Positions 43,807-64,000 of a stretch of DNA of 64,000 nucleotides are shown piece after piece. Made by a program: the position numbers and the translations under genes. How positions within the stretch are numbered: the stretch's first letter is position 1; each line of letters starts with the position of its first letter. Under the pieces are notes generated by a model, which did not search any database, had not been told where the DNA came from, and worked only from the letters and a program-made list of their open reading frames with translations. This DNA is from Limnephilus marmoratus (lineage: Eukaryota; Arthropoda; Insecta; Trichoptera; Limnephilidae), in the NCBI GenBank assembly GCA_917880885.1, contig OU862915.1, forward strand, positions 33,302,676 through 33,366,675. Direction: 5' to 3'.

Positions 43807-44345
43807 ATCTATATATATATAAATCTCACATCACAATGTTTGTGGTCGCACTCCTCCGAAACGGCTCGACTGATTTTTATGAAATTTTTTATGTAAATTT
43901 GGTAGGTATGAGAATAGGTCGTAAAGTATATTTTATACCGCTAGGTGATTAGGGTGTCCCTTACACATATAAAAAATTAGGTTCCGTATGTTCGTGTCCG
44001 CAAATCTCGGAAAGTAATCGATGGATTGACTCAAAATTTTTACAGCATTGCATTTTTTTTAGCAGAAGAGTGTTTCTATATATAATGTAAGCTCTGGCAT
44101 TATGAAATTTGTATACAAAAATTTACTACAGGTGGTGCGTGAGTGGTTTAAAAATTTATGTATTTCTATTTCAGCAGCAGGGAGGGCAGGCAGGAGGGGA
44201 AGGGTAACGAAGCAGGTGGGGTTCGCGGGAAGGGTGACGAGGGAGGGGGAAGGCGGGGAAGGTGGAAGGGGAACAACACAGGAAGAGAAGGGGACATGGA
44301 AGGGGAAGCATGGGAATGGACATGCAGGGAGAAACAATTTATTTC
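43807..44345 (-). repeat. Rep-C copy, reverse
   Basis: ATATATATAAATCTCACATCACAATGTTTGTGG start, then a minus-strand order that mirrors 34360-34750, with a purine-rich tract (44165-44330) that is the complement of the C/T tract there. Confidence 0.65.
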
Positions 44346-45025
44346 TTTGAATGGTATTGCAATGCAAGCCGGGTACCATATAGTTAAAATATATTAATTA
44401 AAGGTTTTTTTTGTTAGGAAAATAATTATTTCAGTAAGGCATAATTAGTATCGTGACAATTTTTTACTTAACAAATGCCTTTAATTTTTCAGCATTATTA
44501 TAGTAGAATATTGGGGAAATCTTCATAAAATAAACAAAGTACAATTTTAGTAAAAAACATCATGTTATTTATTTTCTACAAACAATTTTGACATAAATTT
44601 TTATTTATAAAAATATAACAACATTTTAGAACCATGTCATGGATTTAACTTGCACATACACATATACACAAAACAAAATAATAATAATGGTACAAAGGAC
44701 ATTATAAAATTAAATATACTATTATTATTAATTGTTTCAAATTTGGTTCAATGTCATAAATATGTTAAAATAAAACATTCACTACATAGAAAAATATATG
44801 GTGCGCAATATTATACTAGTCACAGAAACTTATTAATAATAATAAATAGTTATAATCGTTGACAGCCAAATTATCATTATTTAATTCTGCAATTAAATTA
44901 TGTTAACAATAAAAAAAAGTTAAAATGGACAAATCATAAATAAGGCAAGCCATGGTTGCAAACAAAAAACAGATTCTCATTAAAAGGACAACCTCCCACA
45001 CAAATGAAATAATAATGGCATACAC
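44346..45025. other. AT-rich intergenic DNA
   Basis: Nothing identified. Open frames here are short and low-complexity. Confidence 0.4.
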
Positions 45026-45032
45026 ATCTGCC

Positions 45033-45120
45033 ATGATGATGGACACTGTAATGCTGTCCGAAACGTTGGCTAAAGGAGGAGGTAGCACAACACGGCATAA
45101 CACCCTAAAAATAAATAACA
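45033..45120 (+). ncRNA. Hammerhead-like core, copy 2
   Basis: ATGATGA (one change from CTGATGA) at 45033-45039, GGACA/TGTCC pair, GAAAC at 45060-45064, then GTTGGCTAAAGG and GAGGTAGCACAACACGGCATAACACCC shared with copy 3. Confidence 0.5.
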
Positions 45121-45144
45121 AAAGTTCATTTATAAGTTTCATTC

Positions 45145-45390
45145 ACTTTAAATAATCCTCTGAACCTATGGCCAATGGATCCAGCTTGCTAAAAGTACCG
45201 CAGAACTAAATGGCCCTCGACAGAAATTCACTTACAAGTTTCATTCACTCTAAATACATCTCCTGAACCAGCGGTGGGAAACCATTTGGTCCAGCCTGCT
45301 AAAAGTACCGCAGTACTAAATGGCCCTCGACAGAAATTCACTTATAAGTTTCATTCACTCTGAATATGTTTTCTGAACCAGCGGTGGGAA
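45145..45390 (+). repeat. Minisatellite of about 113-bp units, left part
   Basis: Units contain AACCAGCGGTGGGAAACCATTTGGTCCAGCCTGCTAAAAGTACCGCAG and CGACAGAAATTCACTTATAAGTTTCATTCACTC (split here for reading). The array continues at 46839-46990 after the FB insertion. About four units in all. Confidence 0.8.
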
Positions 45391-45834
45391 ACCATTTTGG
45401 GGTAAATTTTTGGGATTAGTGTCCATGGTTATTACGAATAATTTTTAGAAAAAAACTTTAGATTAGCCTTAATCACTATAAAAGGAAACTTTTTGCATTA
45501 CGGGCGGCGGAAAATGATGCATTTTAATTTTCAATTGCGTAAAATTAAATTTCACTTCGCGAACCGATACGGCGACAAACCGGCGGCCGTTCCGTCACTT
45601 TTATGTTGGTATCCCAGATAATATTAGCGAAGAGCTAAATACGACTGTAGCCGACTTCGTGGGATACATGAAAAGGCGCGTAATTATGAAAACATAACAG
45701 AATTATAATGTTAACAAATCTCTATTCGTATATATTTATTATTACTATAAAATAACGATTAGCTAGAAGTTACGTTAAATAAATAAAAAAACAGGCATAT
45801 TAGTAAGCACTACTTTGACGAAATTCTGAAAATA

Positions 45835-46012
45835 AAATGAATAAAGGCCTTTAGGCAAGTTTTTTTACATTGAAAATTAATTTTTTAAGTAAAAAAAAAA
45901 AAAAAAACGCCGCATCTTTTTTTTTTACTTAAAAAATTAATTTTCAATGTACAAAAAAAATTTTCAATGTAAAAAAACTTGCCTTAAGGCCTTTATTCAT
46001 TTTATTTTTTTT
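45835..46012. repeat. A/T palindrome inside the FB element
   Basis: TAAAGGCCTTTAGGCAAG...TTGAAAATTAATTTTTTAAGT and its reverse complement flank an ACGCCGCATC centre, arms of about 70 bp. Confidence 0.8.
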
Positions 46013-46104
46013 TTAAAGTTAAAAATCATGGTAAATATGCATTTAGTCTACCTCACGGATAATACGGAACTTTGAGGTTAAACTACGAAAGCTGCATGTC
46101 ATCA

Positions 46105-46525
46105 TAATTTTAAAAAACATCCCAGGTTTTGAAAGGTTTGTCTGGCAAAGCAGGGTTTGTGTAGCGGCTTTGTGTATATTATCTTTATTTTAAAAAACAT
46201 CCCAGGTTTTGAATGGTTTGTCTGGCAAAACAGGGTTTGTGTAGCGGGCTTGTGTATATTATCTTTATTTTAAAAAACATCCCAGGTTTTGAAAGGTTTG
46301 TTTGGCGAAGCAGGGTTTGTGTAGCGGCTTTGTGTATATTATCTTTATTTTAAAAAACATCCCAGGTTTTGAATGGTTTGTCTGGCAAAACAGGGTTTGT
46401 GTAGCGGGCTTGTGTATATTATCTTTATTTTAAAAAACATCCCAGGTTTTGAATGGTTTGTCTGGCAAAGCAGGGTTTGTGGCGGGCTTGTGTATATTAT
46501 CTTTATTTTAAAAAACATCCCACAT
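46105..46525 (+). repeat. Five-unit minisatellite, about 82 bp per unit
   Basis: Units start AAAAAACATCCCAGGTTTTGAA and contain GGTTTGTCTGGCAAAGCAGG and GTGTATATTATCTTTATTTT. Two units in reverse orientation lie at 28865-29030 in a different inverted-repeat element. Confidence 0.85.
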
Positions 46526-46838
46526 TATATTATTAATTCTGTTTTTCATAATTACGCGTCTTATCATGTATCCCTACGAAATCGGCTACAGTCGTATGTT
46601 GTTTGTATCAGGGATACCAACATAACAAACAGTGACGGAATGGCCGCCGGATTGTAGCCGTATCGGTTCGCGAAGTGAAATTTTATTTTACGCAATTGAA
46701 AATTAAAATGTATCATTTTCCGCCGCCCGTGATGCAAAAAGTTTCCTTTTATAGTGATTAAGGCGAATCTAAAGTTTCTTTCTAAAAATTATTCGTAATA
46801 ACCATGGACACTAATTCCAAAAATTTACCACCATTTTG

Positions 46839-46990
46839 TCCAGCCGTCTAAAAGTACCGCAGTACCGAATGGTCCTCGACAGAAATTCACTTATAAGTTT
46901 CATTCACTCTAAATATATCTTCTGAATCAGCAGTGGGAAACCATTTGGTGCAGCCTTCTAAAAGTATCGCAGTACTGAATTGCCCTTGAC
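46839..46990 (+). repeat. Minisatellite of about 113-bp units, right part
   Basis: Continues the array of 45145-45390 (CTAAAAGTACCGCAGTACC, GAAATTCACTTATAAGTTTC, CAGCAGTGGGAAACCATTTGG). Confidence 0.75.
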
Positions 46991-47191
46991 AGCAAAAAGG
47001 TCCCCACCCCTGTTCCAAACAAAAATACACATAATTCAAAGCGTATTGTTTAGTTTAAACAATAAATAATATAATACTGGGATTTGGAATGAAAATAAAT
47101 GACATTTTATTTACAGTAAAATCTCTAAAGCAAATTGGAACTGGAATGTTCACATTGCGGTCTGCTTTTTTTAACTATTTTAATGCTATTA

Positions 47192-47315
47192 CAGTGAAAC
47201 CCTCTTAAGAAGTTTTGTGGCTTAAGAAGTTTAGTTTTTCGGCCCAATTTTTCCCACATATAAAGTTTTCCTGCTTTATTTTTGCCTTGGAAAACTTCTT
47301 AAAAGGGTTTCACTG
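47192..47315. mobile_element. 124-bp Tc1/mariner (pogo-like) MITE
   Basis: Ends CAGTGAAACCCTCTTAAGAAG and CTTCTTAAAAGGGTTTCACTG with TA on both sides (47190-47191 and 47316-47317). CAGTGAAACC ends and TA duplication suit the pogo/Tigger branch. Confidence 0.8.
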
Positions 47316-47728
47316 TATTAAAATAAAAGTAAGGTGTTAAATAAGGAGAGATTGTTTCACAGGATTTAAAGTTAATATTGAAGTTCTATTATTATTCGGG
47401 TACTGTGAAACAACCGAGCCATGATGAAACGCACAATAACAAAATTTTTACAGAACTTGAATTTCAACTTTGAAATTCTGTGAAATAACCCATACTAAAA
47501 GAAATATTTAAATAAGAAAATGTTTGTACTTTTAACTTCCCTGTTGCAAAGTTGTACCTATGCGAAAATACTCCTAAATTTAATATTGCCAATGTTAACT
47601 TTGACAATTTTGCACATATTATAACAATGGAATATACAATTATGTTTACCTTATATTATAGAACACACCGATAACACGAAGATTGCTGCTTTTGAATCTG
47701 CATTCACACCAAGATGGTTACTTTTTAA

Positions 47729-48275
47729 CCCCTCAGGCATATTTTGTCAGAAGGTCAGAAAATTTCCGCTTTGCAATGAAATCTAAATAAATGAAATACT
47801 TTTGAACACACACAGAAACTAAAAACTGTTTTTTAAAGGTTATGAGATATGCTTTCAAATGTTATTATTAAAAATAAACATAATATTTGAAATATTTAAG
47901 TTTTTAAATGCAAACATGAAAAATTAAAAAAATGGCTCACCTTACGTTTACAACAAAACAAAGAAAAACACAGATACTTTATTACAAAAATATCACTTAT
48001 CTAAATTATCACTTCCCTTTTTTGTTGTCTCATAAAAAAATAATTATTAATAATTCACAAAGTTTCAAAAATTTTTCTGGAATTGCGAACGGAAACTTTG
48101 GTTTCATAGATGTTCACATTTTAATTCTTCTGTGTTTGACTTCTAGGTTTTAATATAAAGTGTGGTGTTTTCTCTTTCTAACACCGATTAGATCATATTT
48201 TTCACTATGACAGTAAGGGAGGTATAAAGATTTCTATGACAGCTGTTCCCAAAGCGAACAAATTAGCCTGAGGGG
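47729..48275 (+). mobile_element. pB-MITE copy C
   Basis: TTAA (47725-47728) then CCCCTCAGGC, ending GCCTGAGGGG at 48275. Internal blocks are as in copy A. Confidence 0.8.
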
Positions 48276-48870
48276 TAGGTATTCGTAACCAATATGCAAG
48301 CTATTTGACTGCTTTGAACTATATTCGTAACAGAGATGGTTGCAATTTGAATACTTTGAACTGTATTAAAACTAAAATAATAAAGTCGTATCTTCATAAA
48401 TGTGGTACATATATCTAAAAGCTTCCGAGCTTGTCACATAGAGGGCAATGCTAAGAGCTGTCCCGAAAGTCCGCTAGATGGCAGTTAGTTTAGTTCGTTA
48501 ATTAGGAGTTTGGGCACCAAAGGGGCCACGGGCCTGGGTGCAGTCCGCAGGAGCTCTCTCAATTCAGATCTCATTTAGCCAGCTTAAAGTTAGGCCATCG
48601 TAATCACCAGTTGTAATTCGCGAAGTATTAAATAAATCCCAGATTTACAGAAAAGAACTCCATTCTTTCCCAAGAAGTAATCTCCTCCCAAGACGAGTTG
48701 GAGAACTGTTTGTGTGAACACAAGAATAAACAATGCGTAGAGACAGGTTATAACAGACCTATCAGTGGTGTACCTATAATTATGGAGTTGGTCCCCTTTT
48801 TGGACGTGATTTTTAATAACAATAATAACACATTTGTAATGGCACTTATAATTACTTTAAAAATCTTTGA
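48276..48870. other. 3' flank of SMC5
   Basis: On the minus strand this lies downstream of the SMC5 stop. ATTAAA (48812-48817 on the complement) is a possible weak polyadenylation signal. Nothing else recognised. Confidence 0.4.
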
Positions 48871-63190
<14,320 letters not shown>

Positions 63191-64000
63191 CTGGAATAAA
63201 ACACAATAATCATTACCAGTCCATTAATTTTTTTTTTTGACATATCCTAACACAGGTTGGGCACGACTCTGGCATCCCCGATTTCTACCATTCACATTTG
63301 TGTCATATTTTTCTTACATTCCTTTCTTATTCATTTGCTCTACACGCCCAAACCATCTAAGCGTCCCTTTCTTAACCTTTTTTCATTACGCTTACATCAG
63401 CTTTGCATTCTTTGCGGATCTCCACAATAAGGAAGTTTTTTAATTTTTTTTTTATCAATGTTCACATTCAAACTTAAATACTACTTTAAAGTTCGTTTTC
63501 ATAATTAAATTAATTCTCCAAGTTTAAATTTTATAAAGCCCGCCAAAAATCCGAGCGGTAAAGGGCGGGGTGTGTGTGTGTGTGATGTCATTTGGACTAC
63601 ACGACGCTTGGGCATTTTGTATGGAGATTTTTTAATTCTTCAATAAGGAATCCCAGTAATTTTTTTTACCAATGTTAACCGTCGTATCAGAGTTAATGGT
63701 TTTTAAAAAAAAATTGATCAAGATTTCACAGTTAAATTAATTTTTAAAGTTAGAATTTTTTTTTCTCCCGCCTAAACTTTTCCCAGCACGGTATTAAGTG
63801 ACAGTTTTTGTCGAGCTTCGAAAACTTCGAAGCGATGCAATAAACAACATATTATTATAAAGCACTGTATGAATATGAATCTTTAGAAATCCATTTCATA
63901 AAATAATAACAATACACACATTTATTTGACAATAGATTGAACCTATTTTTTTAACACAGCTAAATTAACGACTCCCGCGCGAACCAATTCTGCCGACATT
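63191..64000. other. SMC5 intron, no further exon seen
   Basis: A short (GT)n run at 63572-63583 and T-rich tracts. No sequence with SMC5 hinge similarity found on the minus strand. Confidence 0.5.

Larger units (their letters stand above)
45400..46829. mobile_element. 1430-bp FB element, long TIRs, 9-bp duplication
   Basis: Begins GGGTAAATTTTTGGGATTAG and ends CTAATTCCAAAAATTTACC. Perfect 9-bp flanking duplication ACCATTTTG (45391-45399 and 46830-46838), which splits a minisatellite unit. Inverted arms of about 300 bp include TTACGAATAATTTTTAG, CACTTCGCGAACCGATAC and GTAGCCGACTTCGTGGGATAC. The middle holds a separate A/T palindrome and a five-unit minisatellite. No transposase. The 9-bp duplication and long arms resemble Mutator-type TIR elements. 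Confidence 0.85.

Overview
This window is nuclear DNA of an insect, order not determined. The evidence is spliced genes with GT/AG introns and long AT-rich introns, a gene for juvenile hormone epoxide hydrolase (an arthropod hormone enzyme), and dense insect-type transposable elements. It holds three host genes, all read here by joining exons by eye: a 3'-truncated juvenile hormone epoxide hydrolase gene (+, 14462-20041, five coding exons), a complete ARMC6 homologue (+, 21412-42109, nine coding exons, 475 residues), and the C-terminal part of SMC5 (-, 48871-63190, nine coding exons, about 479 residues; its 5' part lies beyond the right edge). ARMC6 and SMC5 converge on the 42.1-48.9 kb interval. 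The three genes have no evident common function.

Layout. 1-14 kb is transposon country: a LINE fragment, a complete Ty3/Gypsy element with identical LTRs (Gypsy-1, 946-6664), a hAT relic with a visible transposase C-terminus, a piggyBac-like MITE, a LINE 3' end split by a 430-bp MITE, and a retroposon that carries a tRNA-like unit inside long inverted arms. 14-20 kb is the hydrolase gene, which stops just after its catalytic-histidine motif where a LINE fragment begins. 21-42 kb is ARMC6. Its first intron holds a three-layer nest (long-inverted-repeat element containing Gypsy-2, which contains a palindromic hAT MITE), and later introns hold several hAT, foldback and piggyBac-like elements. 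42-49 kb is intergenic, with a tRNA-derived SINE, a 1430-bp long-TIR element flanked by a 9-bp duplication, and minisatellites. 49-64 kb is SMC5, whose introns contain a hAT element, an RTE-type LINE, an array of heat-shock-element-like pentamers and several tandem repeats.

Names used below for families recurring in the window. FB: long-TIR foldback element whose arms contain a conserved GCGAACCGATAC segment. pB-MITE: element with TTAA next to CCCCTCAGGC ends. Rep-A: roughly 300-400 bp repeat containing CTCAGGGCCTATGTCATC. Rep-B: repeat containing CTACCTTCAGCCTCACAAC. Rep-C: repeat with a pyrimidine-rich tract and ATCGGATGAA.

The most unusual signals are three dispersed copies of a hammerhead-ribozyme-like core (38.07, 45.03 and 60.81 kb), the tRNA-in-a-hairpin retroposons (11.8-12.5 and 17.9-18.1 kb), the foldback elements sharing internal minisatellites, and the heat-shock-element-like array in an SMC5 intron. 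Nothing prokaryotic (operons, ribosome binding sites, CRISPR) is present.
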